The position numbers and the translations under genes are program-made. Shown here one piece after another: positions 51,806 through 59,458 of a stretch of 64,000 bases of DNA; position 1 is the stretch's first letter, and every line of letters starts with the position of its first letter. Where the stretch lies: positions 186,001 to 250,000 of the forward strand of contig NZ_JAJONE010000001.1 in NCBI RefSeq assembly GCF_024700075.1. The letters are read 5' to 3'. The notes under the pieces were generated by a model. The model worked only from the letters and a program-made list of their open reading frames with translations, did not search any database and had not been told where the DNA came from. Source of the DNA: Hymenobacter sp. J193. GTDB taxonomy: Bacteria; Bacteroidota; Bacteroidia; Cytophagales; Hymenobacteraceae.

Positions 51806-52201
51806 TGGAGAGAAAATTTGGGGAATATGACGGAAGTTCAGGAAGAAATAACCCTGCCACGACGGCAAGGCTGCTTTTTAAAGGTCACCCTTATACTGAA
51901 ATGCCTTTTTAAGGTTAGCATCCCCGTAAAAGAATGAGGGTAAAATGCCCGAAAGCGGTGGAAAACTTGAGCAAGTCCTTCAGCCGCCGCGGACAAAGAT
52001 ATACTTTTTAAAATACGTTATTCCGCCTATATACTAACTCCAAACTCCTTGATAAAAAGGTGCTTGAAGGGAGGCGGCCCCGCATTTTCTAGTACTAATA
52101 CCATATCACACAGTACAGTAATCGGTGCAAATATAGCCTGCCTTTGTAAACTACAAGAAAATCCACGAAAATATTTACTTCAGCATCCGTAGCCATTCTG
52201 T
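51806..52201. other. Divergent spacer, PorE-like gene and engB
   Basis: About 400 bases without a gene, AT-rich at 51995-52200. It should hold the promoter of the PorE-like gene on the minus strand. No strong hairpin or riboswitch is seen. Confidence 0.45.
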
Positions 52202-52209
52202 TACTTTTG
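52202..52209 (+). promoter_or_regulatory. -7 promoter element of engB
   Basis: TACTTTTG matches TAnnTTTG, 21 bases before the ATG at 52231. Confidence 0.65.
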
Positions 52210-52230
52210 CCGTCAACCGTTTTTTTCTTT

Positions 52231-52848
52231 ATGCTGATTCGCTCGGCCAAATTCCTAACCAGCAACACTCGCGTCGACCAATGCCCAGTGCCCGACAAGC
52301 CGGAATACGCATTTATTGGTCGCTCCAACGTGGGCAAATCTTCCCTGATCAATATGCTGACGGGGCACAAGGGATTGGCTAAGACGTCAGCCCAGCCCGG
52401 CAAGACGCAGTTGATAAATCACTTCATCATCAACGACACCTGGTACCTGGTAGACTTACCCGGCTACGGCTACGCGAAGGTGAGCAAAACCTCCCGTACG
52501 GCCTGGGAACGAATGATTAAGTTCTACCTGCGGGAGCGGCCCAACCTTAGCTGCGTATTCGTGCTCATCGATTCGCGCCACCCGCCGCTGGTGCCCGACC
52601 TGGAGTTCATTGAAATGCTGGGCACGATGGAAGTGCCGTTTGTGCTGGTATTTACGAAGGCCGATAAACAGTCGGCTTCCCGCACCCAGCAAAATGTAGC
52701 TGACTACACCCAAAAACTCGGCGAAACCTGGGACGAATTGCCCCGGCTGTTTATTACCTCCGCTTCCGAAAAAACCGGCCGCGACGACGTGCTGACATTT
52801 ATTGAGGAAGTAAATCAGCAGCTCGCGCAAAACCCGGATAATGCGTAG
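52231..52848 (+). CDS. engB: Ribosome biogenesis GTPase YsxC/EngB
   Basis: A 205-residue TrmE-Era-EngA-EngB-Septin-like GTPase required for assembly of the large ribosomal subunit. The G motifs are AFIGRSNVGKSSLIN (G1), LVDLPGYGYAKVSK (G3), VFTKADKQS (G4) and ITSASEKTG (G5). The start at 52231 (MLIRSAKFLTSNTRVDQCP) agrees with the family and the -7 element. Confidence 0.95.
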   Translation: MLIRSAKFLTSNTRVDQCPVPDKPEYAFIGRSNVGKSSLINMLTGHKGLAKTSAQPGKTQLINHFIINDTWYLVDLPGYGYAKVSKTSRTAWERMIKFYLRERPNLSCVFVLIDSRHPPLVPDLEFIEMLGTMEVPFVLVFTKADKQSASRTQQNVADYTQKLGETWDELPRLFITSASEKTGRDDVLTFIEEVNQQLAQNPDNA

Positions 52849-52927
52849 ATTTGAACAGGGCCATAAAATAGCCCGGAAATAAATTCGGGGTTCCTCTCTT
52901 GTTTCCTACCTCTCCATTTCTTCTCCC

Positions 52928-53368
52928 ATGAAAAAAATCTATTGCGCGCTGGCCCTTGGTTTCCTGGCTACGGTGCCGGCCTTGGCGCAGCAGGGCACTC
53001 CGGTCGCTCCGGCGCCCGCCACAACTGCTCCGGCCCCGGCGCAGGCTGGCCCGGCTGGCATTGTGGCGGCCGCCAAGTACTATGAAGGTGGCCCCGAAGC
53101 CATGTACGCCTTCATCAATCAGGAGCTGAAGTACCCCGTGATGGCCCGGCGCAACCGCATTCAGGGTACCTGCATCGTTTCCTTTACCCTGAATACCGAC
53201 GGCACGATGTCGGGGGTAAAGCTGGTGAAGCAGGTGGGCGGAGGCTGCGGCGAGGAAGCCCTGCGCCTCGTGCGCCTGCTCAAGTTCAACAAGCCCGACT
53301 ACGCCATTCTTACCAACCTGCCCATTGCGTTCAAGCTGCCGGCGCCGGGTCAGGCCGCCGCTCAGTAA
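52928..53368 (+). CDS. Periplasmic TonB C-terminal-domain protein
   Basis: A 146-residue protein with a signal peptide (MKKIYCALALGFLATVPALAQ), a Pro/Ala-rich spacer (about 22-45) and a TonB_C domain (FINQELKYPVMARRNRIQGT, CIVSFTLNTDGTMSGVKLVK, LRLVRLLKFNKP). It lacks the N-terminal membrane anchor of a working TonB, so energy transduction is unlikely; such short forms may bind outer-membrane or peptidoglycan partners. The stop TAA overlaps the -7 element of the next gene. Confidence 0.85.
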   Translation: MKKIYCALALGFLATVPALAQQGTPVAPAPATTAPAPAQAGPAGIVAAAKYYEGGPEAMYAFINQELKYPVMARRNRIQGTCIVSFTLNTDGTMSGVKLVKQVGGGCGEEALRLVRLLKFNKPDYAILTNLPIAFKLPAPGQAAAQ

Positions 53369-53373
53369 CTTTG
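53366..53373 (+). promoter_or_regulatory. -7 element of the DUF5606 gene, overlapping the previous stop codon
   Basis: TAACTTTG matches TAnnTTTG. Its first three bases are the stop codon of the TonB-domain gene. The DUF5606 ATG is at 53397. Confidence 0.6.
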
Positions 53374-53396
53374 CGTTTCGTACCAACTGCTTTTTT

Positions 53397-53927
53397 ATGC
53401 CTTATGATCTGAAGGAGGTAGCCGCCATCAGCGGAATGCCCGGCCTCTACCGCCTCGTGCGCCCTACCCGGGCCGGCGTTATCGTGGAAACCCTCGACGA
53501 GAAGGCCGCCCGCTCCGTGGCCTCGGCCCGCAACAAGGTGTCTTTGCTCCACGAAATTTCCATCTACACTCAGGACTACGACCAGACGGTGCCGCTGGCC
53601 GAGGTGTTTGACCGCATCCACCAGCACTACGGGGAGGATTTCTCGCTTACCAACAAGTCGGACGACCGGGACCTGACCTCGTTCATGGAAACCATCATCC
53701 CCGACTATGACCGTCAGCGCGTGTACATGTCGGACATCAAGAAGCTGGTAACCTGGTACCGCCTCGTAAGCACGACCCTGCCCTACGACGCTGCTCCCGC
53801 CGCGACGGATGAAGCGGCAGCCGAATCGGACGCTACCAGCGCCGAAGTGGCGGCTCCAACGGCTGAAACAACAGAAGAAGCTACGGAAGCCAAACCCAAG
53901 GCGCGCAGCAAAAAAACGGCGGAGTAA
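53397..53927 (+). CDS. DUF5606 domain protein
   Basis: A 176-residue cytoplasmic protein. Residues 1-135 match the Bacteroidota DUF5606 pattern: MPYDLKEVAAISGMPGLYRL, VRPTRAGVIVETLDEKA, SLLHEISIYTQD, PLAEVFDRIHQHYGEDF and DIKKLVTWYRLV. The remainder is an Ala/Glu/Thr-rich tail ending KPKARSKKTAE. The function is unknown. The start at 53397 is fixed by the family and the promoter. Confidence 0.9.
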   Translation: MPYDLKEVAAISGMPGLYRLVRPTRAGVIVETLDEKAARSVASARNKVSLLHEISIYTQDYDQTVPLAEVFDRIHQHYGEDFSLTNKSDDRDLTSFMETIIPDYDRQRVYMSDIKKLVTWYRLVSTTLPYDAAPAATDEAAAESDATSAEVAAPTAETTEEATEAKPKARSKKTAE

Positions 53928-53950
53928 CCTCGCAGTCAGCCTCCCCAAAC

Positions 53951-53983
53951 AAAAGCGGCCCGGAATTTTTCCGGGCCGCTTTT
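53951..53983. terminator. Bidirectional terminator between DUF5606 and fbp
   Basis: AAAAGCGGCCCGG (53951-53963) pairs with CCGGGCCGCTTTT (53971-53983) around a T-rich loop, between convergent genes. Confidence 0.88.
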
Positions 53984-54002
53984 GTTTGGATTTTACTTTA
54001 GG

Positions 54003-55028
54003 CTACTTCTGCTCGGCCAGCTCAGCATACTCCCGGGCCATAAACTCTTCGGCCTTTTCTACCAGCTCCGTGGAGCCAATGAAGAACGGGCACCGCTCGT
54101 GCAGGGTCTGGGGCTGCAGCTCCATGATGCGCTGCTGGCCGGTACTGGCTTTGCCGCCGGCCTGCTCTACAATGAACGACAGCGCGTTGCACTCGTACAT
54201 GAGGCGCAGCTTGCCCTTGGCCGCCCGCTTGGTAGCCGGGTACATATAAATGCCGCCCTTAAGCAGGTTGCGGTGAAAGTCGGCCACCAGGGAGCCGATG
54301 TAGCGGGCCGAGTAGTTCTGCTGCTTGCAGTACGCCACAAACTCGCGCACGCCCTCCGTGAAGTCGTTCGACAGGCCTTCGTTGATGGAGTAGATAGCGC
54401 CGGTCTGGGGGGAGGTGATGTGCGGATGCGAGAGAAAGAATTCCCCCAGGCTTGGCTCGTAGGTGAAGCCATTGACGCCATTGCCGGTGGTGTACACGAG
54501 CATGGTGCTGGAGCCGTAAATCACGTAGCCGGCGGCCACCTGGTGCGTGCCGGTCTGCAGGCAGTCCTGCTCAGTGCCTTCCGTGCCGGTAGGCGACACG
54601 CGCCGGTACACGCTGAAAATGGTGCCGATGCTCACATTCACGTCGATGTTGGAGGAGCCGTCGAGTGGGTCGATGGCTACCACGTACTTGCCCTGCACGT
54701 TGCCGGTCTGAATCATGTCCTCATCTTCTTCCGACACGATGGTGCATACCTCGCCCCCGTTGCGCAGGGCCCGGATAAAGCGGATGTTGGCAATGACGTC
54801 GAGCTTCTGCTGGTCTTCGCCCTGCACGTTGCGGTTGCCGTAGGCGCCGGCAATGTCGATGAGGCCGGAGCGGTTGATTTCGCGGTTCACGATTTTGGCG
54901 GCCAGCGCAATATCGCGCAGCAGCTGCGACAGTTCCCCGGTAGCATAGGGAAAGTCTTCCTGCTTGCGCATGATAAACCGGTCGAGGGTGGTACCGACGG
55001 GCAGCGCCAGTTTGTCGTGGAGAGTCAT
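54003..55028 (-). CDS. fbp: Fructose-1,6-bisphosphatase, class I
   Basis: A 341-residue metal-dependent enzyme that makes fructose-6-phosphate in gluconeogenesis. The motifs are [40 protein letters not shown] (metal and phosphate binding), [19 protein letters not shown] and [20 protein letters not shown]. The start at 55028 ([12 protein letters not shown]) is chosen over a 15-codon longer frame that is outside the family. It is divergent from lysC, and both have perfect -7 elements in the 147-base spacer. Confidence 0.96.
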   Translation of the reverse strand: MTLHDKLALPVGTTLDRFIMRKQEDFPYATGELSQLLRDIALAAKIVNREINRSGLIDIAGAYGNRNVQGEDQQKLDVIANIRFIRALRNGGEVCTIVSEEDEDMIQTGNVQGKYVVAIDPLDGSSNIDVNVSIGTIFSVYRRVSPTGTEGTEQDCLQTGTHQVAAGYVIYGSSTMLVYTTGNGVNGFTYEPSLGEFFLSHPHITSPQTGAIYSINEGLSNDFTEGVREFVAYCKQQNYSARYIGSLVADFHRNLLKGGIYMYPATKRAAKGKLRLMYECNALSFIVEQAGGKASTGQQRIMELQPQTLHERCPFFIGSTELVEKAEEFMAREYAELAEQK

Positions 55029-55060
55029 AGAATGCGGGGAATGATGGGTTTGGGTGGCCT

Positions 55061-55068
55061 CAAAAGTA
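55061..55068 (-). promoter_or_regulatory. -7 promoter element of fbp
   Basis: Minus-strand TACTTTTG matches TAnnTTTG, 33 bases upstream of the fbp ATG. Confidence 0.65.
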
Positions 55069-55163
55069 GCCAATTTGCCTGATTAGGTCTCAACGAAAAT
55101 TCGCTGGCGCCTCCCGTGCCGCTTCAAATTCGGCCTGCGCTAGCCAGAAACCGACCTTCCTTC

Positions 55164-55171
55164 TACCTTTG
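55164..55171 (+). promoter_or_regulatory. -7 element directly before lysC
   Basis: TACCTTTG matches TAnnTTTG and ends four bases before the lysC ATG at 55176, which implies a leaderless mRNA. Confidence 0.65.
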
Positions 55172-55175
55172 GGCC

Positions 55176-56441
55176 ATGCACGAGCCGCATCAACTCAAGG
55201 TCTACAAGTTTGGGGGCGCTTCGGTGAAAGACGCCGCCGCTATCCGCAACCTCTGCCACATCGTGCGCGAGCACGCTGCCGGCGCCCCGCTGCTGATTGT
55301 GGTGTCGGCTATGGGCAAAACCACGAACGCGCTGGAAGAACTCTACCACCGCGCCCACTCTCAACTCGAATACAGCCCTCAGCTACAAAGCCTGCGCGCG
55401 TTCCACTACGGCGTGGCCGACGAGCTGTTTGGCCCCACCGAAGCGGCCGCCGACGAGGCATTGCGGGCGCTGTTTCAGGCGCTGGAGGACTGCCTGGGCG
55501 CGCTGGAACCCGGCGACTACGACCGACAGTACGACCAGGTCGTAAGCTTTGGGGAGCTGCTGGCGACGCGCATCGTGAGCCGGGCCCTGGACGCGCAGTG
55601 GCTAGACTGCCGCCCCCTTATCCGCACCGACCACCTCTGGCGCGAAGGCCGCCTCGACTGGGCTACCACAGAGCAGAACATCCGGGGCACCGTACCGCCG
55701 CTGTTGCAGCTCAGGCCGGTGGTCACGCAGGGCTTCCTGGGCGGCACCGGCAGCGGCCAGACCACCACGCTGGGCCGGGAAGGCTCCGACTTTACGGCGG
55801 CCATTTTCGCGCACTGCCTGCAGGCCGCGTCCGTCACCATCTGGAAGGACGTGGCGGGCCTGTTGAACGCTGACCCCAAGATCTTCGACGACACGGTGCG
55901 CTACCCGGAAATCAGCTACCAGGAAACCATTGAAATGGCTTACTACGGGGCCTCGGTCATTCACCCCAAAACCATCAAGCCGCTGGCCGTCAAGCGCATT
56001 CCGCTGCTGGTAAAGTCGTTTCTGGACCCCACGGCCGAAGGCACTATCATTCACGACTGCCGCCACGATTCCCTGCCGCCGGCTTTCATCCGCAAAACGG
56101 GCCAGTGCCTGGTTTCCTTTGAGTCCAAGGACCTCACGTTTATTTCGGAGGAAAACCTGGAGGTCATTTTTGGGGCGCTGGCGCAGGTGCGGCTCAAGAT
56201 TCACCTGATGCAGAACTCGGCCATCAGCTTTTCCGTCTGCACCGATTTCTCGGCTTACCGCCTCGACCGGCTGCTGGATATGCTCTACGAGCAGTTCACC
56301 ATCCACTACAATACCGGTCTGGAGCTGTATACCATCAAGAACTACGACGCGGACAGCATTCAGCGCCTCACCCAGGGCCGCGACCTGCTGCTGGAGCAGC
56401 GTACCCGCCAGACGTTCCAGTTCGTGAGCCGCGGCGCGTAG
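55176..56441 (+). CDS. lysC: Aspartate kinase
   Basis: A 421-residue kinase for the first step of lysine, threonine and methionine synthesis. The amino-acid kinase domain starts VYKFGGASVKDAAAIRNLCH and has VVSAMGKTTNALEEL, VSFGELLATRIVSRAL and GREGSDFTAAIFAHCLQA. The C-terminal half (about 285-421) has two ACT-like regions, with LVSFESKDLTFISEENLEVI as the likely regulatory part. The start at 55176 is supported by a -7 element four bases upstream. The next gene follows a word hairpin. Confidence 0.93.
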   Translation: MHEPHQLKVYKFGGASVKDAAAIRNLCHIVREHAAGAPLLIVVSAMGKTTNALEELYHRAHSQLEYSPQLQSLRAFHYGVADELFGPTEAAADEALRALFQALEDCLGALEPGDYDRQYDQVVSFGELLATRIVSRALDAQWLDCRPLIRTDHLWREGRLDWATTEQNIRGTVPPLLQLRPVVTQGFLGGTGSGQTTTLGREGSDFTAAIFAHCLQAASVTIWKDVAGLLNADPKIFDDTVRYPEISYQETIEMAYYGASVIHPKTIKPLAVKRIPLLVKSFLDPTAEGTIIHDCRHDSLPPAFIRKTGQCLVSFESKDLTFISEENLEVIFGALAQVRLKIHLMQNSAISFSVCTDFSAYRLDRLLDMLYEQFTIHYNTGLELYTIKNYDADSIQRLTQGRDLLLEQRTRQTFQFVSRGA

Positions 56442-56453
56442 GCTGTCAGGCTT

Positions 56454-56540
56454 TGGTTTTTGGTGGGTGGTTTTTGGTTGTTTTGTTGGCTAATTGCCCC
56501 ATACCGGCCCCAACAACCAAAAACCACCCACCAAAAACCA
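56454..56540. repeat. Perfect 29 bp word hairpin between lysC and the enoyl-CoA hydratase
   Basis: The 29 bases at 56454-56482 (TGGTTTTTGGTGGGTGGTTT and on) return inverted without a mismatch at 56512-56540. The same words continue to 56560, next to the ATG at 56562. Confidence 0.88.
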
Positions 56541-56561
56541 CCCACCAAAAACCAAAAACCG

Positions 56562-57346
56562 ATGTCTTCCACCCCGCAGTTTCTGACCGTGACGCCCGAA
56601 GCCCGGCCGCATGTGGCTCTCGTGCAGCTCAACCGCCCCAAGGAGCTGAATGCCCTGCACTATGACCTGATGCAGGAAATTGCCCGGACCCTGCAGGAAC
56701 TGTGCGCCAATCCGGCCGTGCGGGTTATTGTGCTCACGGGCTCGGAGCGGGTTTTTGCGGCCGGTGCCGACATCAAGTTTATGTCGGAGCGCACAGCGGT
56801 GGAAATGCTGGAAATCGACCAGATCAGCCTGTGGGAGCAAATCCGGCGGACGCACAAGCCGCTGATTGCGGCCGTTTCGGGGTTTGCCCTGGGTGGTGGC
56901 TGCGAGCTGGCTATGGTGTGCGACATGATTGTGGCCTCGGAAACGGCGCAGTTCGGGCAACCCGAAATCCGGCTGGGCATCATGCCCGGCGGGGGGGCAC
57001 CCAGCGCCTCACGCGGGCCGTGGGCAAGGCGCGGGCCATGGAAATGGTCCTTACCGGCCAACCTATTTCGGCGCCGGAAGCGCTGCGCTGTGGCCTTATC
57101 AATCGGGTGGTGCCCGTGGGCCAGTACCTGGAAGAGGCGTTCCGGCTGGCCGAGAGCATTGCGCGCATGTCGCCGGTAGCGGCACGACTGGCCAAGGAAT
57201 CCGTGAACCGCTCGTTTGAAACGCACTTAGACGAGGGGTTGAACTTCGAGCGCAAGAATTTCTACCTCACCTTCGCCTCCGAAGACCAGAAAGAAGGCAT
57301 GGCCGCGTTCCTCGAAAAACGCCCGCCGGAGTTCAAGGGCCGGTAA
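56562..57346 (+). pseudogene. Enoyl-CoA hydratase/isomerase, frameshifted once
   Basis: A crotonase-fold enzyme of about 261 residues, broken once. The first frame from ATG 56562 holds VALVQLNRPKELNALHYDLM, VIVLTGSERVFAAGADIKFM (oxyanion hole), AVSGFALGGGCELAMVCDMI and FGQPEIRLGIMPGGG. The second frame continues TQRLTRAVGKARAMEMVLTG, LINRVVPVGQYLEEA and ends MAAFLEKRPPEFKGR. The break is at the seven-G run 56991-56997; eight G would give the family sequence MPGGGGTQRLTRAVGK. The catalytic Glu region is present, so the gene may be intact in the cell. It should hydrate enoyl-CoA in fatty-acid or phenylacetate breakdown (PaaF-like). Confidence 0.88.
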
Positions 57347-57352
57347 AAACGC

Positions 57353-57510
57353 TGTCATTACGAGCAACGCAAAGCAATCCACCCCGGACAAAACCAGACC
57401 CTTTCTTTTACAAAAAGCCCCAGACGACTACGCGCACGACAGGGGCTTTTCTAGTCGTAGGGCGTTGCCCGTTGCACAGGTCATATTGCTTCGCGTTGCT
57501 CGCAATGACA
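57353..57510. repeat. Dispersed repeat hairpin, second locus, enclosing a terminator
   Basis: The 26-base arm at 57353-57378 pairs with 57485-57510 with two mismatches. Both are near copies of the arms at 47718-47748. Inside, AAAAGCCCC (57413-57421) pairs with GGGGCTTTT (57442-57450), a terminator for the hydratase gene. No gene is present. Confidence 0.8.
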
Positions 57511-57552
57511 ATCCGAGAAGAAACAATTTTGCCTGGCGGCGGCTTATAGCCT

Positions 57553-57560
57553 TATCTTTG
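57553..57560 (+). promoter_or_regulatory. -7 promoter element of the Fur-family gene
   Basis: TATCTTTG matches TAnnTTTG, 20 bases before the GTG start at 57581. Confidence 0.65.
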
Positions 57561-57563
57561 CGG

Positions 57564-57574
57564 AGAATCATTCT
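57564..57574. promoter_or_regulatory. Putative Fur/PerR operator
   Basis: AGAAT-C-ATTCT is a perfect palindrome lying over the expected transcription start, between the -7 element and the start codon of the Fur-family gene. Its position suits self-repression; the form is only loosely like known Per boxes. Confidence 0.45.
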
Positions 57575-57580
57575 TATCTG

Positions 57581-58051
57581 GTGAGCCATTCTTCTGACCA
57601 TACACATGCGGCGGCCCCGCTGCCCACAGCTGAGGAGCTGCGCGGCCGGCTAACACAGGCAGGCCTGCGGGCCACGCGCCAGCGCCTCGTTATTCTGGAA
57701 AGTCTGCTGGTGCTGCCTGGCCACCCTACGGCCGAGCAGGTACACCGACGCGTAGCTGAGGTCGCGCCTTCTATTTCCTTGGGCACGGTGTACAAGGCGC
57801 TGGATTCTTTCGTGGAGGCCGGTCTCACGCGGCGCGTAGCCTCGGCCGAGGGTGCTTCCCGCCGCTACGACGCCGACTGCACCGAACACCACCACCTGTT
57901 CTGCACCGACACCCAGGAAATCATCGACTACTGCGACCCGCAGCTGGATGAGCTGATCCGCGGGTTCTTTGCCGCCAAAGGCTTGCAGAACTTCCAGCCC
58001 CACTCCTTTTCCCTGCACATCACCGGCAATAAGGTAACATGTGACAGGTGA
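57581..58051 (+). CDS. Fur/PerR-family transcriptional regulator
   Basis: A 156-residue metal-dependent repressor. The winged helix has LTQAGLRATRQRLVILESLL, HPTAEQVHRRVAEVAPSISL and GTVYKALDSFVEAGLTRRV. The metal site includes RRYDADCTEHHHLFCTDTQE. The peroxiredoxin gene 116 bases downstream suggests a peroxide-responsive PerR role rather than iron control; the classic CXXC zinc pairs are not complete. The start is the GTG at 57581. Its last codons (KVTCDR and stop) are part of the word hairpin that follows. Confidence 0.88.
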   Translation: MSHSSDHTHAAAPLPTAEELRGRLTQAGLRATRQRLVILESLLVLPGHPTAEQVHRRVAEVAPSISLGTVYKALDSFVEAGLTRRVASAEGASRRYDADCTEHHHLFCTDTQEIIDYCDPQLDELIRGFFAAKGLQNFQPHSFSLHITGNKVTCDR

Positions 58052-58125
58052 TGAGGTGACACGTTAAATGACTAGTCTCCTGAAACGTGTCACCTCATCA
58101 CCTTCTCACCTGTCACCTCATTTCA
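58041..58125. repeat. Word hairpin between the Fur-family gene and peroxiredoxin
   Basis: GTGACAGGTGATGAGGTGAC and neighbouring bases at 58041-58066 return inverted at 58083-58120 as CACCTCATCACCTTCTCACC and neighbours. The left arm starts inside the Fur-family coding sequence and supplies its TGA stop. More CACCT words continue towards the ATG at 58168. Confidence 0.75.
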
Positions 58126-58167
58126 CCTGATTACTCTTCACCTTTTTTCACTTCATTACCCCTTCCA

Positions 58168-58806
58168 ATGGCAGTTCTCGTAGGTAAACGCGCTCCTTCT
58201 TTCAAAGCTACCGCCGTCATCGACGGGGAATTCGAGGAGGATTTCTCCCTCGACCGGTACCTGGGCAAGAAGCACGTTATCTTCTACTTCTACCCCGCCG
58301 ACTTCACGTTCGTGTGCCCCACCGAAATCATTGCGTTCCAGGACCGTCTGGCCGATTTTGAGGCCAAGGGCGTGGCCATCGTGGGTTGCTCTACCGATAC
58401 GCATTTCTCCCACTTTGCCTGGCTGCAGACCCCGCGCGACAACGGCGGCATCCAGGGGGTAACGTACCCGCTGGTGGCCGATGCCTCCAAAACCATTGCC
58501 GCCAACTACGACGTACTGGGCGGCCACTACGACTACAACGAAGCCGGCGAAATGACCTTCGTAGGCTCGCCCCTGGCGTACCGAGGGCTGTTTCTGATTG
58601 ACAAAGACGGCATCGTGCGCCACCAGGTAGTAAACGACGGCCCGCTGGGCCGCAGCATCGACGAGGCCATGCGCATGGTGGATGCCCTGCAGTACTTCGA
58701 GGTGAAAGGCGAAGTTTGCCCTGCCAACTGGGAAGAAGGCAAAGAGGCCATGTCGGCCACCCGCGAAGGCGTAGCCAGCTACCTCGGCAAGCACGCCGCC
58801 CACTAA
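58168..58806 (+). CDS. Typical 2-Cys peroxiredoxin
   Basis: A 212-residue peroxidase of the AhpC/Prx1 group that reduces hydrogen peroxide and organic peroxides. It has the peroxidatic Cys50 in DFTFVCPTEIIAF, GCSTDTHFSHFAW, YRGLFLIDKDGIVRH and the resolving Cys near 183 in KGEVCPANW. The start at 58168 (MAVLVGKRAPSFKATAV) is clear. It follows the Fur/PerR regulator, which probably controls it. No ahpF is adjacent, so thioredoxin is the likely reductant. Confidence 0.95.
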   Translation: MAVLVGKRAPSFKATAVIDGEFEEDFSLDRYLGKKHVIFYFYPADFTFVCPTEIIAFQDRLADFEAKGVAIVGCSTDTHFSHFAWLQTPRDNGGIQGVTYPLVADASKTIAANYDVLGGHYDYNEAGEMTFVGSPLAYRGLFLIDKDGIVRHQVVNDGPLGRSIDEAMRMVDALQYFEVKGEVCPANWEEGKEAMSATREGVASYLGKHAAH

Positions 58807-58812
58807 TAGTGA

Positions 58813-58922
58813 GTTTCCAGTTGCTGGTTTGTCAAGGAATTCTGAAACCAACAACCAGAAACTAAAAACCAGCAACTGAAAACTTGAAAAAAAGCCCTGA
58901 CCGTTGCGGTTGGGGCTTTTTT
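58813..58922 (+). terminator. Word hairpin and terminator after peroxiredoxin
   Basis: First, TTCCAGTTGCTGGTTT near 58813 pairs with AAAACCAGCAACTGAAAA near 58863-58882. Then the stem AAAAAAGCCC (about 58887-58896) pairs with GGGGCTTTTTT (58912-58922), a Rho-independent terminator with T tract. Confidence 0.8.
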
Positions 58923-58954
58923 AGTGTGCATGCCGCACAGCCCGCGGAACCGCG

Positions 58955-58962
58955 TACTTTTG
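58955..58962 (+). promoter_or_regulatory. -7 element directly before the GNAT gene
   Basis: TACTTTTG matches TAnnTTTG and ends four bases before the ATG at 58967, which implies a leaderless mRNA. Confidence 0.65.
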
Positions 58963-58966
58963 CGCC

Positions 58967-59455
58967 ATGCTACTCCGCCGGGCCACGGCTGCTGATGCCG
59001 TCGGCATTGGGCAGCTGTTTTATGACACCATCACCGAAATAAATGCCGCCTACTACTCGCCGGAGCAGGTGGGAGCGTGGCGTGGCGGCTGGCAGAACCT
59101 AGCTGGCTGGCAAGCTACAATCCAGGCTCAGCATTTTCTGGTAGCTGAGGCCGATGGAGCCCTGGCGGGTTTCGCGTCCCTGGCTCCGGATGGCTACCTG
59201 GATTTTCTGTTCGTGAGTGCGCGGCATCAGCGCCAGGGCGTGGCCCGCCTGCTCCTGCACGCGCTGCTGGCCGAGGCCACCAGGCTGGAGTTGACGCTGG
59301 TATACACCGATGCCAGCCGCACGGCTCAGCCTTTTTTCGCTCATTACGGTTTTCAGGTGGAGCGGGAGCAGCACCCGGTGGTGCGGGGCGTGGCCCTGCT
59401 GAACTACCGCATGGTGCGCCCGGTTGCTGCCCCTAAACCCGATACTGCTTTTTAA
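58967..59455 (+). CDS. GNAT-family N-acetyltransferase
   Basis: A 162-residue acetyl-CoA-dependent transferase. The acetyl-CoA pyrophosphate loop is SARHQRQGVARLLLHALLAE, with LRRATAADAVGIGQLF at the start and AQPFFAHYGFQVERE near the end, as in YafP-like members. The substrate is unknown. waaA follows after three bases, so they are probably in one operon. Confidence 0.85.
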   Translation: MLLRRATAADAVGIGQLFYDTITEINAAYYSPEQVGAWRGGWQNLAGWQATIQAQHFLVAEADGALAGFASLAPDGYLDFLFVSARHQRQGVARLLLHALLAEATRLELTLVYTDASRTAQPFFAHYGFQVEREQHPVVRGVALLNYRMVRPVAAPKPDTAF

Positions 59456-59458
59456 CTC

